DNA from: an uncultured Clostridia bacterium | Lineage (GTDB): Bacteria; Bacillota; Clostridia; Lachnospirales; CAG-274 | DNA length: 64,000 bases | NCBI GenBank assembly: GCA_947630725.1 | Contig: CANRIS010000009.1 | Coordinates: 23,519-87,518 of the forward strand | Direction: 5' to 3' | Shown: piece after piece, positions 26,988-36,094 of the stretch | Numbering within the stretch: position 1 is the stretch's first letter | Layout of the letters: the number at the start of each line of letters is the position of its first letter | Notes under the pieces: generated by a model | Database searches by the model: none | What the model was told of the DNA's origin: nothing | What the model saw: the letters and a program-made list of their open reading frames with translations, nothing else | Position numbers and translations under genes: made by a program

Positions 26988-28385
26988 TTATTTTTTACCC
27001 TCCAGCCTTTCCAAAAGCTCCGATACGTCTATGGGGTAGTTTCCCGTAAAGCAGGCGCAGCAGAAATCTCTGTTTGAATCGGGAGCTATCTTAAGAAGAT
27101 TTTCTATGCTCAGATAGTCGAGGCTGTCCGCTCCTATATATCTTGCGGTATCCTCCACGTCATAGTGATTGGCTATAAGCTCCTTTCTTGTAGGCACATC
27201 CGTGCCGAAAAAGCAGGGCCACTTGAACGGCGGAGAGGATATTCTCACATGAACCTCTGTTGCCCCCGCCTCTCTCAGAAGATTTACTATCCTTGCGGAG
27301 GTGGTGCCCCTCACTATCGAATCGTCTATCATAATGACCCTTTTGCCGCATACTTCGCTTTTCAGAGCGTTGAGCTTCATTTTTACGGCGTTTTGTCTCA
27401 TTTTCTGTCCCGGCGATATAAATGTTCTGGCGATATATTTGTTTTTTATAAATCCCATTTTAATGGGTATGCCCGATTCATCGGCATAGCCCTGAGCCGC
27501 CGAAAGTCCCGAGTCGGGTACTCCCACCACTATGTCGGCTTCTACGGGACTTTGTCTCGCTAAAAATCTCCCCGCATTTTTTCTTGCCTCGTGGACGGGC
27601 TGTCCCTCCAATATAGAGTCGGGTCTTGCAAAATATATATGCTCGAATATACAGAGACTTGTTTTTTGGGGCTTTATGATCTGTTCGCTTTCTATGTTTC
27701 CTCTGAAAACGGTTATGACCTCTCCCGGCTCAACGTCTCTTATAAATTTTGCGCCTATGGCGTCAAAGGCAGCCGTTTCGGACGCAAAAACTATGGCGTG
27801 ATCCATCTTTCCCATACAGAGAGGTCTGAAACCCCACGGGTCTCTGGCGGCAATAAGCTTCTGTGGGCTCATAACGAGTATCGAAAAAGCCCCCTTAAGC
27901 TTGTGCATAGCCTTTTTTACGGCCTCCTCGATAGAGCCGCTCTTTATTCTTTCCTTAGCTATGGTATAAGCTATGATCTCCGAATCCGCCGTTGTCTGAA
28001 ATATAGCGCCGTTATATTCAAGCTCCGATCTCAGTTCTTTTGTATTTGTGATGTTTCCGTTATGAACAATCGCAAGTGTACCCTTTATATATCTCAGTAC
28101 GAGAGGCTGCACGTTTTCACGAAGTGAGCCTCCTGCCGTTGAATATCTCACATGACCCACTGCCATATGACCGGGATATTTTTCAAGCGTTTCGTTGTCA
28201 AAGACCTCGTTCACAAGCCCGATGTCCTTATAATAGCTGATCTCTCTGTCCAGATTTACGGCGATGCCGCAGCCCTCCTGCCCCCTGTGCTGAAGAGCCA
28301 CAAGGGCGTTACAGGTCGTATTTGCGCAGCAGCCCTTGGGATCCCATATCCCAAAAACTCCGCATTCTTCTTTTAATATACTCAT
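26988..28385 (-). CDS. purF: Amidophosphoribosyltransferase
   Basis: A 465-residue class II glutamine amidotransferase fused to a PRTase domain. A short propeptide MSILKEE precedes Cys8 (ECGVFGIW), the N-terminal nucleophile after processing. The PRPP-binding motif is VIMIDDSIVRGTTS, and cysteines near the C-terminus (DFCCACFTGNYP and CIFEHIYF) fit the Bacillus-type Fe-S-containing form. It makes phosphoribosylamine from PRPP and glutamine, the first step of purine synthesis. RBS GGAGG. Confidence 0.97.
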   Translation of the reverse strand: MSILKEECGVFGIWDPKGCCANTTCNALVALQHRGQEGCGIAVNLDREISYYKDIGLVNEVFDNETLEKYPGHMAVGHVRYSTAGGSLRENVQPLVLRYIKGTLAIVHNGNITNTKELRSELEYNGAIFQTTADSEIIAYTIAKERIKSGSIEEAVKKAMHKLKGAFSILVMSPQKLIAARDPWGFRPLCMGKMDHAIVFASETAAFDAIGAKFIRDVEPGEVITVFRGNIESEQIIKPQKTSLCIFEHIYFARPDSILEGQPVHEARKNAGRFLARQSPVEADIVVGVPDSGLSAAQGYADESGIPIKMGFIKNKYIARTFISPGQKMRQNAVKMKLNALKSEVCGKRVIMIDDSIVRGTTSARIVNLLREAGATEVHVRISSPPFKWPCFFGTDVPTRKELIANHYDVEDTARYIGADSLDYLSIENLLKIAPDSNRDFCCACFTGNYPIDVSELLERLEGKK

Positions 28386-28468
28386 TCAGGATTATCCTCC
28401 ATAATCAATTATACAAGAGCCGTCTTTTATTTTTGTTTCGGGATCAAATGACAGCGAATAAAAGGGGA

Positions 28469-29191
28469 TCAGTTATTTCCATAATATTCCTTAAGTCTTC
28501 CCCAGACCTCAAAATAAACGTCCGAAAATTCTCCCAAATCAAAGCGGAAACGATCCTTGTCAAGCTTTTTGTTTGTTTCTGCGTCCCAAAGTCTGCATGT
28601 GTCGGGGGATATTTCGTCCGCAAGCACAATCCTTCCGTCAGATGTTCTGCCTGCCTCGATCTTGAAGTCAATAAGCTTTATGCCTATTTGCAAAAATATC
28701 TTTTTGAGGCTTTCGTTTACTTTAAATGCCATTTCGGAAAGCTCTTTTATTTCATTCTCCGTGGCAAGTCCGATAGCCAAAGCCTGAGAGGTGTTTATCA
28801 TAGGGTCTCCCAGATCGTCATTTTTATAGCTGAATTCAAGGGTGGGGTTTTTAAGCGGGGTTCCCTCCTCTACTCCGAATCTTTTTGAAAAGGAGCCTGC
28901 CGCCACATTTCTTACAATAATTTCCAGCGGAACGATCTCGCATTTTTCAACAAGAGTTTCTCTGTCGGACAGCTCTTCTTTCAGATGAGTCTTTATTCCG
29001 TCAGCCTCAAGAAGTCTGAATATGAAATTTGCCATTTTGTTGTTGATGACTCCCTTGCCCTCAAAGGAGCCCTTTTTAAGGCCGTTGAAAGCCGTTGCGT
29101 CGTCCTTGTATTCAAAAATACAGAGATTCGGATCGTCCGTTGCGTATACTTTTTTTGCTTTTCCCGTATAAAGCAGTTCTTTTTTAACCAT
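28469..29191 (-). CDS. purC: SAICAR synthase
   Basis: The start is ATG 29191 (MVKKELLYTGKAKKVYAT), preceded by AAAGGTGAT; the track start at 29203 overlaps the RBS. The 240-residue protein has the PurC signatures LYTGKAKKVYATDDP, EGKGVINNKMANFIF and VLADEISPDTCRLWD. It condenses CAIR with aspartate. It is the first gene of the purC-purF-purB-purA run with a clear promoter. The window lacks purE, L, M, N, H and D, which must be elsewhere. Confidence 0.96.
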   Translation of the reverse strand: MVKKELLYTGKAKKVYATDDPNLCIFEYKDDATAFNGLKKGSFEGKGVINNKMANFIFRLLEADGIKTHLKEELSDRETLVEKCEIVPLEIIVRNVAAGSFSKRFGVEEGTPLKNPTLEFSYKNDDLGDPMINTSQALAIGLATENEIKELSEMAFKVNESLKKIFLQIGIKLIDFKIEAGRTSDGRIVLADEISPDTCRLWDAETNKKLDKDRFRFDLGEFSDVYFEVWGRLKEYYGNN

Positions 29192-29259
29192 TTTAAATAT
29201 CACCTTTCATAAAATTATGCTTTTGGCAAACATACTTTTCCTTATAACAATACACTACG

Positions 29260-29288
29260 ATTATATATGCAACAGCCGAAAAAAGCAA
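29260..29288 (-). promoter_or_regulatory. Promoter of the purCFBA operon
   Basis: On the minus strand TTGCTT and TATAAT are separated by 17 bp, about 65 nt before the purC start. No guanine-riboswitch aptamer or clear PurR box was recognised in the short leader. Confidence 0.65.
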
Positions 29289-29415
29289 TGCTTTTTTATA
29301 AAATAATCGCCGAATTTTTCGGAATAATTTAAGTCTATGTGTACAGAATAAACTAAGAAAACGCCTAATGATATGTAATAATAAGCCATTTAAAAACTTA
29401 GGGAGGGAAAAAAAT

Positions 29416-30363
29416 TTGATAAAAGGAAAAATCGCAATAATCGGAACAGGCTTTGTGGGCTCGACAATTGCCTATACTATGTTTTTAAGCGGACTTGTGT
29501 CTGAAATAGTCCTTGTGGATATAAATAAAAACAAGGCCGAGGGAGACGCAATGGATCTGAACCACGGTATGCCCTTCGTAAGCCCCGTAAAGGTCACCGC
29601 AGGGGACTACAGCCTTATAAAGGACGCCGATATGGTGATAATCACGGCAGGAGCAAACCAGAAGGAGGGAGAAACACGAATAGACCTTCTGAAAAGAAAT
29701 TTTGTAATATTCAAAAACATAGTCGGCGAAATAAACAAATTCTGTACGGACGACACCATTCTTATGGTCGTGACAAACCCCGTAGATATACTCACTTATG
29801 TCACGTTCAAGCTTTCGGGGTTTTCAAGACGAAAGGTGTTCGGCTCAGGCACCGTTCTTGACACCGCAAGACTCAAATATATAATAGGCGAGCATACAAA
29901 CATTGACGCAAGAAACGTGCATACCTATATAATCGGTGAACACGGTGACTCAGAGGTGCCTACATGGAGCCTCACAAGACTTGCGGGGCTGCCTGTGGAG
30001 GACTATTGCAAAAGCTGCGGAAGCTGCGACAGCATATGTTTCAACAGGGACGACTTCTATCACGAGACAAAAAATGCAGCCTATGAAATAATAAGCAAAA
30101 AGGGAGCCACCTACTATGCCATCGCCCTTGCCGTAAGGCGTATATGCGAAGCCATAATAGGCAACGAAAACACCATACTGCCCCTTTCCACCGTCTGCGA
30201 AGGAGAATACGGCATAAAGGACATATGCTTAAGCCTGCCCACAATAGTCAACGCCCACGGCGCAAGCCGCATACTGGAGCTGCCATTTTCAGACACGGAG
30301 GTTGCGGCTCTCAGAAACAGCGCCGATATGCTGAAGGGCTATTGCTCCGAGCTTGGAATATAA
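29416..30363 (+). CDS. ldh: L-lactate dehydrogenase
   Basis: The start is TTG 29416, 9 nt after GGGAGG; the track start at 29368 has no RBS. The 315-residue protein has the NAD motif IAIIGTGFVGSTIAYT, the substrate-discriminating Gln in GANQKEGETRIDLL (lactate rather than malate) and the catalytic His in YIIGEHGDSEVPTWS. It reduces pyruvate to lactate and recycles NADH. A cysteine cluster CKSCGSCDSIC lies in the loop at about residues 198-208, an unusual density for an LDH. Confidence 0.93.
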   Translation: MIKGKIAIIGTGFVGSTIAYTMFLSGLVSEIVLVDINKNKAEGDAMDLNHGMPFVSPVKVTAGDYSLIKDADMVIITAGANQKEGETRIDLLKRNFVIFKNIVGEINKFCTDDTILMVVTNPVDILTYVTFKLSGFSRRKVFGSGTVLDTARLKYIIGEHTNIDARNVHTYIIGEHGDSEVPTWSLTRLAGLPVEDYCKSCGSCDSICFNRDDFYHETKNAAYEIISKKGATYYAIALAVRRICEAIIGNENTILPLSTVCEGEYGIKDICLSLPTIVNAHGASRILELPFSDTEVAALRNSADMLKGYCSELGI

Positions 30364-30378
30364 ACACTTCATCAAAAT

Positions 30379-30411
30379 GCTGTCGCAATATCCGCAGGCA
30401 GCTTTATTCCG
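30379..30411 (+). terminator. Possible terminator of ldh
   Basis: GCTGTC and GGCAGC can pair around a 12-nt loop, followed by TTTATT. It overlaps the 3' end of the convergent reductase gene. Weak U-tract, so low confidence. Confidence 0.35.
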
Positions 30412-30973
30412 TTATTTTACAGAGGGAATTTATAGCATCGTTAAGTATGCCCTCCGCATCAGCTCCCACTATGTCAAGTCCCTCGGCTGAAATAAAATGG
30501 GTTTCCTCTATGCCATAAAATACCTTTGACAGAGTATCCGCATATTCAAAGCCCATATTGTGTATAATGGGACCGCCCGAGGTCGTCACATAATAGAGCT
30601 TTTCGGCTCTGCACAGGCCTTCGGGTATGCCCCTGTCGTTATAGCGGAACGTCACGCCGCACACGGTGACATTTTCAAAATAAATTTTTAGCAGAGACGG
30701 AAACGACAGATCCCAATACGGAGCGGCAATAACGATAATGTCGGCCTCGGCAAAGCTCCTTGCCGCCGAAAGCTCCCCTGCCGAAAGCTCTCCTGCGGCT
30801 AAAAGCTCGTCACGCCGTCTGAGCCCCTCCTCCGACAGGGGCTTAAGCATATCCTCCCTGTCGGGACGAACCTCTGTGACCTGACCGTCAAGTCTTTCAA
30901 GGAGACTGTGAGCAAGCCTGTTTGTCCGTGAATCCTTTCGCACGCATACGTTAATAAAAAGAATTTTTTTCAT
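30404..30973 (-). CDS. Flavodoxin-fold NAD(P)H-dependent oxidoreductase
   Basis: A 189-residue flavodoxin_2-type protein. The FMN phosphate loop is INVCVRKDSRTNRLA, and AAPYWDLSFPSLLKIYFENV and YYVTTSGGPI form the flavin pocket seen in AzoR/MdaB-type reductases. Such enzymes reduce quinones, azo compounds or other acceptors with NAD(P)H. The physiological acceptor is not deducible. Single gene, convergent with ldh. Confidence 0.75.
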   Translation of the reverse strand: MKKILFINVCVRKDSRTNRLAHSLLERLDGQVTEVRPDREDMLKPLSEEGLRRRDELLAAGELSAGELSAARSFAEADIIVIAAPYWDLSFPSLLKIYFENVTVCGVTFRYNDRGIPEGLCRAEKLYYVTTSGGPIIHNMGFEYADTLSKVFYGIEETHFISAEGLDIVGADAEGILNDAINSLCKITE

Positions 30974-31022
30974 ATATCAAAAACCTCATATAACCATTAT
31001 TTTTTAGGAACACATACCGAAA

Positions 31023-31049
31023 GGGGTCGGAGAACAAAACTCCGACCCC
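31023..31049 (-). terminator. Hairpin terminator after the pectate lyase gene
   Basis: A perfect 10-bp stem GGGGTCGGAG/CTCCGACCCC with a 7-nt loop lies about 20 nt past the stop of the pectate lyase gene. The U-tract after it on the minus strand is only TTT. Confidence 0.6.
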
Positions 31050-31067
31050 GATGTATTTTGTTGTGTA

Positions 31068-34000
31068 TTATTGAGCCGTATATTTATAGGCGCTGTTAAG
31101 TACCATATTGAGGATTATTTTTGCGTCCTCAAGGTCTATGGTCTTTGAGCCGTTCATATCGGCATTTTCAAGGCTTAAGTTCCAATCAGGCTGAACCTTT
31201 TGGCCGCCTGTCGATACGTAATACTGCACAACGGCAGCATCGTTCGCCGTAAGTCCCTCAATGCCGTCAACATCTCCCGTAGGATCCTCTGTGGGCTCTA
31301 CCGCCTTTGTGCCTGCAAAAGATATATTGTCAAAATAGAGACTTCCCTTTGCAGTCCTCATAAATTTAAGCTGCTTTAACGTACTGTTTCTTCCCTCTGT
31401 CGTGGGTACGCTCTGCGAAATAACGGGCTCGGCCGAAATATTTTCGGGATCATATTGTCCGTCCGTTCCGTGGAGGGCTGCGCTGAAGTTTACTGTACTT
31501 CCGCCGTTTGTGCCCTCTATTGTTATATGGTACCACTTGTTGGGTTCAAGAGAGCCAAGCTCTGTTCCCACGGCTTCCTTTGCGCCAAGATCTGCAGGAG
31601 AAGAGGTCGCGTATAGCTTTCCTTCCACGTCCATAATATGCATAAACGCATTGTCGTTACCCATTGCCAAGGCTTTACCTGTGGCTGTATCATAGTCGTG
31701 AACATCGTTGTCAAGATAGAATCTGAAGGAACGTCCTTCTTTGTCGGTATTTGTGGTAAGAAAATCGTATTCTATCTTATAGTCGCCCTCTGCGTACTCC
31801 TCGGGTATGGGTATCTGAACAGCCTTGTCGCCAAGCTTGAGCATATTTGTGCTGTTGCCTTCCGTCTTTTCGTTTGTTTCATAGCAGGTCGAAATATCGC
31901 CGTCCGAAGAAATTATAAAGCTGCCTCCCACATTGTCCTTCATAAGGAACGAGCGGTCATAGAAAAATCCGTTTTCGGTATCGTGATCGACATATTCCAG
32001 CTTGGGGCCACTGCTCTCCTCTGCGGGGTCTACTACGGCGTCTCCCGTTATTATGCTGAGTCCGCTTATAGAGGTTTCTGAGAAATAGGGCTTAACCGAT
32101 ATGGCGTCTGCCGAATCCACAGCATAGCCTACATATACCGTTTCGGGAAGGTTTTCAAATGTCATATGCCACGGCTGACGTACGCCATTTGTCCAGCTTT
32201 CGCCGTCTGTCGAAACAAAGAGCCAAATCTCGTCTCCGTATCTGACTATCCTCATATAAGGAGCGTCCTCAACATTTTCGCCGCTTGACTTATTCTGAGC
32301 ATAACCTCCCGAAATGGTCTCGAAATATGTATACATAGACTCTTTGCCCTTTGTATCTCTGTAAAGTATACGGTCGTTTATACCATACTTCAACATACTG
32401 TAGGTTATCATAGCCATTCTCGAATCGGCGTCAAGAGTCTGTCTGAACATAAGACCGTTGTTCTGCTGATTTTCAAATCTGGGTATGCTGTCGGTTTTTA
32501 CCCTGATGTCAAAGTTTCCGCTTACTTCTTTATAGAGATATGCGTTGTCGTCATTCTTTATCTTGTTGGTAGACGGGAAGGTACTTGTGGATGTGGAACC
32601 GTTTGTAAGGGTACCCGATCCGTATATCTTATAGGTGCCCGCAGCGCTGTCATAGCTTGCTCCGCCTAAATTCTTGAACTTTCCGCCGCCGTTGTTAAGC
32701 TCTGTAAAGGACATATCCCCAAGGTCTTCGCTTGTGTCCTTTACATATACTATGGACATTGTGCTCTGGGTCTTTTCGCCCTTGTTATTGTATGCTCTGC
32801 ATGACAGATAGTGAGTGCCTGCCGGGAGGGATATGCTGTCGTCTATGCTGCTTTGGCCTTCATATTTCTGTATAAGCTCGTTTGCATCATAAAGCTCCAT
32901 ACCCGTTATCTCGGTACCCTCCGATGCCGTTGCCTCTGCGCGGTATGAAATCTTGTCATTTTCGGTTACAACTGTCCAGTTTCCGTTGTTTACGGCTTTT
33001 CCGTCAACAGTGCTGTTAACCGATGCTATAGCGGGCGACATAACCGTTATCGAGGGATTCGTGGGAGCCTGCTGCTCTTCTGTCCACTCGTTTACATAAG
33101 CCTCCATAAGAGTATATCCCTTGTAGGGGCCTTCCTTTGTTATTATATCGGCCTCGCCGAATTCCGAAAGTCCCTTTTCGTCTATCCATTCCTGAGGAAC
33201 GGCAAAGACTCTTGTGGTCGTAGGCTCATACTTGAAGTCGATTTTTCCGCCTGCCTCGTTTGCGTTGTTTATTACACGTCCCGTATGATGCTTTACATCG
33301 TCTATTATACGCGCGTCAACAGCGTCTCTCTTGGGGATCGTTGCGCCTACGTTGGCAAGTATGCTGTCATAGGCCTCCTCAGCCGTATCGTACTTGCTAA
33401 GCTTATACTCGCCCATATCATAGGCCTCGGGAAGCGCCGTATATTTATCCGATCCGTCTACGCCCTTTGAGTTGTCTGCGGTAACGCCCGTAGATCCGTA
33501 TACAAAGTTTCCGTTGAAGAAGAAGCTTCCCTTAACTTTATCGGGAAAATCGTTTGTTATCTGGAATATACGGCTTCTAAGGCTGTCTTTGGTGGATGGG
33601 CCGTATGAATAATAGTTGTTTGTATAATTTACGATATTGGGCTTTGTCCTTGAAGGATCGCCTGTTTTATTGCCATTTGAATAAGGTTCTCCGCCGTATG
33701 CCGAGTTTGTCTGACCCCAGTTGTATATAAGGTTCGCGGTGACCTCGGTACCGTTCATCTCTCTGTCAAGTCTGGGGCTTCTGCTGTCGTGATGAGCCAG
33801 AAGATTGTGGTGGTATGTTGCGTTGTCGCCGCCCATTATTCCGCCGTAGCCGTGAGCGCCCTTAAAGTGAGAGCTCATCCTGAGACTTTCGGCTGCCAGA
33901 GTATTCTGAACAGTGAGATTTGAGCCGTGGGGCTTGCCCTCTCCTTCTTTAACACTATCCCACGAGCCTGCGTAGAGAGTCAGAAGCTCGTCCACCGACC

Positions 34001-34502
34001 ACGAAACGCTGCAGTGATCGAAAATTACATTTGTGCTGTATCTTCCTCCCAGACCGTCAAGCTCTACGTTCTGGTCGTCCGTAGGTCTTACTCTCATATA
34101 TCTGAAAATAATGTTGTCTGCGCCGTCTGTGGTCTGAACCTGACGTCCCGTGACGGTTATGCCCTCTCCGGGTGCAGTCTGTCCCAAAACGGTTATATTG
34201 CTGCCCAGATTGAGGTCGCTTTCAAGATTTATCGTGCCGTCTACGTCAAAAACAACGATGTTTCCGCTTGCGCTGTTGTCTACGCCGTCTCTGAGGGAGC
34301 CGGGGCCGCTGTCATTCAGATTTGTAACGTGATAGATCTGAATTTTGTCATTGGCTCTTGCGCCCTGAGTGTACTTTCCGCCGCCCTCTGCGCCGGGAAA
34401 AGCCAAAAGCTTGTTTTCTTCGGCAAATGCTATGCCGGGGGCAAGCGTTGCCGTCATAACGGCAGCCGTCAGAATGGCAGCCGCTCTTTTAAGCATTTTC
34501 AT
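31068..34502 (-). CDS. Secreted multidomain pectate lyase (PL1-like) with C-terminal dockerin
   Basis: A 1144-residue secreted protein. ATG 34502 is the RBS-supported start (AAGGAGG); a signal peptide follows (AAAILTAAVMTATLAPGIAFA). Domains: a PL1-type pectate (trisaccharide) lyase beta-helix at about 30-440 (FPGAEGGGKYTQGARANDKI, VFDHCSVSWSVDELLTLYAG-like, DSRSPRLDREMNGTEV); a bacterial Ig-like segment at about 475-590; a DUF1349-like concanavalin-fold module at about 600-800; another carbohydrate-binding-like module at about 840-1065; and a two-repeat dockerin at the C-terminus (GDVDGIEGLTANDAAVVQYY and ADMNGSKTIDLEDAKIILNM). It should cleave homogalacturonan outside the cell and dock onto a cohesin scaffold. 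The first calcium loop is degenerate. Confidence 0.85.
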   Translation of the reverse strand: MKMLKRAAAILTAAVMTATLAPGIAFAEENKLLAFPGAEGGGKYTQGARANDKIQIYHVTNLNDSGPGSLRDGVDNSASGNIVVFDVDGTINLESDLNLGSNITVLGQTAPGEGITVTGRQVQTTDGADNIIFRYMRVRPTDDQNVELDGLGGRYSTNVIFDHCSVSWSVDELLTLYAGSWDSVKEGEGKPHGSNLTVQNTLAAESLRMSSHFKGAHGYGGIMGGDNATYHHNLLAHHDSRSPRLDREMNGTEVTANLIYNWGQTNSAYGGEPYSNGNKTGDPSRTKPNIVNYTNNYYSYGPSTKDSLRSRIFQITNDFPDKVKGSFFFNGNFVYGSTGVTADNSKGVDGSDKYTALPEAYDMGEYKLSKYDTAEEAYDSILANVGATIPKRDAVDARIIDDVKHHTGRVINNANEAGGKIDFKYEPTTTRVFAVPQEWIDEKGLSEFGEADIITKEGPYKGYTLMEAYVNEWTEEQQAPTNPSITVMSPAIASVNSTVDGKAVNNGNWTVVTENDKISYRAEATASEGTEITGMELYDANELIQKYEGQSSIDDSISLPAGTHYLSCRAYNNKGEKTQSTMSIVYVKDTSEDLGDMSFTELNNGGGKFKNLGGASYDSAAGTYKIYGSGTLTNGSTSTSTFPSTNKIKNDDNAYLYKEVSGNFDIRVKTDSIPRFENQQNNGLMFRQTLDADSRMAMITYSMLKYGINDRILYRDTKGKESMYTYFETISGGYAQNKSSGENVEDAPYMRIVRYGDEIWLFVSTDGESWTNGVRQPWHMTFENLPETVYVGYAVDSADAISVKPYFSETSISGLSIITGDAVVDPAEESSGPKLEYVDHDTENGFFYDRSFLMKDNVGGSFIISSDGDISTCYETNEKTEGNSTNMLKLGDKAVQIPIPEEYAEGDYKIEYDFLTTNTDKEGRSFRFYLDNDVHDYDTATGKALAMGNDNAFMHIMDVEGKLYATSSPADLGAKEAVGTELGSLEPNKWYHITIEGTNGGSTVNFSAALHGTDGQYDPENISAEPVISQSVPTTEGRNSTLKQLKFMRTAKGSLYFDNISFAGTKAVEPTEDPTGDVDGIEGLTANDAAVVQYYVSTGGQKVQPDWNLSLENADMNGSKTIDLEDAKIILNMVLNSAYKYTAQ

Positions 34503-34522
34503 AAATACCATCCTCCTTATGG

Positions 34523-34540
34523 TTAAAATAGAGTCCGCAT
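34523..34540 (-). CDS. Possible 5-residue leader ORF (MRTLF) before the pectate lyase gene
   Basis: On the minus strand an RBS-like AAAGGAGACGG is followed by ATGCGGACTCTATTTTAA, a five-codon ORF. It ends 20 nt before the start of the pectate lyase gene, whose own AAGGAGG follows. Whether it is translated, and whether it controls the lyase, cannot be told from sequence. Confidence 0.3.
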   Translation of the reverse strand: MRTLF

Positions 34541-34614
34541 ATCCGTCTCCTTTAATTTTCGTACCTTTCCCCGATGGGAGGCGTATAAACTATGGGACTG
34601 TTTTCTTAAAAAAT

Positions 34615-34643
34615 ATTATAGCATAATTATACAGACTTTTCAA
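34615..34643 (-). promoter_or_regulatory. Promoter of the pectate lyase gene
   Basis: On the minus strand TTGAAA and TATAAT are separated by 17 bp, leaving a leader of about 105 nt. The leader contains a second RBS-like site with a tiny ORF. No clear CRE or operator palindrome was recognised. Confidence 0.65.
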
Positions 34644-34691
34644 TAGCCGTCAGTTTCTTTTATATTTTTTGTTTGTTATGTGTCTGAATTT

Positions 34692-36035
34692 TTATCTGTT
34701 TTCTATGCTGATATATTCTTTTTTGGTGACAAGGCTTTCATACGCAGGTCTGATTATTTTGTCCATGGTAATAAGCTCCTCTATTCTGTGGGCGCTCCAG
34801 CCGACTATCCTCGCCACGGCGAAAAGCGGTGTAAAAAGCTCTCTCGGGATACCCAGCATATCATATACAAAGCCGCTGTAAAAGTCCACATTGGGGCTTA
34901 CTCCCTTATATATCTTTCTTTTTTCGGCAATGATCTTGGGAGCGATTTTTTCGATGTTGTTATAGAGCGTCATATCCTCGTCACGTCCCTTTGCCTTTGC
35001 AAGCTGCTCCACAAAGCTCTTGAATACCCTTTCTCTGGGATCCGAGAGAGAATATATTGCGTGACCCATACCGTATATAAGACCCTTTCTGTCAAAGGCC
35101 TCCTTATCCAATATTCTGACAAGATAGCTTTCTATTTCGTCTTCGTCCTTATAGTCCGAAATATGCTCCTTTATGTCGTCTATCATATTTACCACCATAA
35201 GGTTTGCTCCGCCGTGGCGCTTTCCCTTAAGGGAGGACATAGCAGCGGCAATCACCGAATAGGTGTCGGAGCCCGAAGAAGTGACTACTCTCGTTGTGAA
35301 GGTAGAATTGTTTCCGCCGCCGTGTTCCATATGAAGCATAAGAGCTATATCCAGAACCTTCGCTTCAAGCTCGGTATATTTCATATCGGGTCTTAACATT
35401 CTCAGAAAGTTTTCCGAGATAGAAAGCTCCCTGTCGGGCTTGTGTATATACATACTTTCATCATTTTCATAGTGGTTGTAGGCGTGATAGCCGTAGACAG
35501 CCATCATAGGGAAGGTGCTTATAAGCTCTATGCACTGGCGCAGTACGTTCCCGGGGTCGAGATTGTTTTTTTCTTCGTCATATGAAGCGAGGGTAAGCAT
35601 ACTTTTCGTCATAGACGTCATTATGTCCTCGGTGGTGGCTTTCATAATAACGTCCCTCGTAAACGTAATGGGAAAGACCATACTTTCTGCCAGAGCCTCC
35701 TTAAAATCCTCAAGCTCCTGCCTTGTGGGGAGGACGCCGAAAAGCAGAAGATAGGCAGTCTCCTCATAGAGAAACCTCTTACCCTTGTTTCCCTGTATAA
35801 TATCCTTTATATCTATGCCTCTGTAGAGCAGTCTGCCGTCTCTGGCAACTCTTTTTCCGTCAATATAGTCAAATGAGCTTACGTCGGAAATAGTTGACAG
35901 CCCCGTAACGACCCCCTGCCCGTTTTCGTCTCTGAGTCCCTCTTTTACTCCGTATTTCTTGAACAGCTCTTTGTCTATCCTGTCGTTTATCATACAGGTT
36001 TTTACCTGTTTGTTTGCATAATCCGTAATATTCAA
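34692..36035 (-). CDS. gltA: Citrate synthase
   Basis: A 447-residue citrate synthase starting at TTG with AAGGAGG upstream. The active-site histidines are in LHMEHGGGNNSTF and KGKRHGGANLMV-type loop, followed by YGMGHAIYSLSDPRERVF containing the catalytic region and Asp. It condenses oxaloacetate and acetyl-CoA. Its N-terminal part is longer than in the Bacillus enzyme and resembles the forms common in anaerobic Clostridia, where it serves glutamate synthesis through a partial TCA path. 2-Methylcitrate synthase is less likely. No other TCA genes are adjacent. Confidence 0.92.
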   Translation of the reverse strand: MNITDYANKQVKTCMINDRIDKELFKKYGVKEGLRDENGQGVVTGLSTISDVSSFDYIDGKRVARDGRLLYRGIDIKDIIQGNKGKRFLYEETAYLLLFGVLPTRQELEDFKEALAESMVFPITFTRDVIMKATTEDIMTSMTKSMLTLASYDEEKNNLDPGNVLRQCIELISTFPMMAVYGYHAYNHYENDESMYIHKPDRELSISENFLRMLRPDMKYTELEAKVLDIALMLHMEHGGGNNSTFTTRVVTSSGSDTYSVIAAAMSSLKGKRHGGANLMVVNMIDDIKEHISDYKDEDEIESYLVRILDKEAFDRKGLIYGMGHAIYSLSDPRERVFKSFVEQLAKAKGRDEDMTLYNNIEKIAPKIIAEKRKIYKGVSPNVDFYSGFVYDMLGIPRELFTPLFAVARIVGWSAHRIEELITMDKIIRPAYESLVTKKEYISIENR

Positions 36036-36094
36036 TATTTTTTCCTCCTTAGCATTCTTTGTTTCTCTTTGTTTTCTGTCTCAAGCTTTTATTT

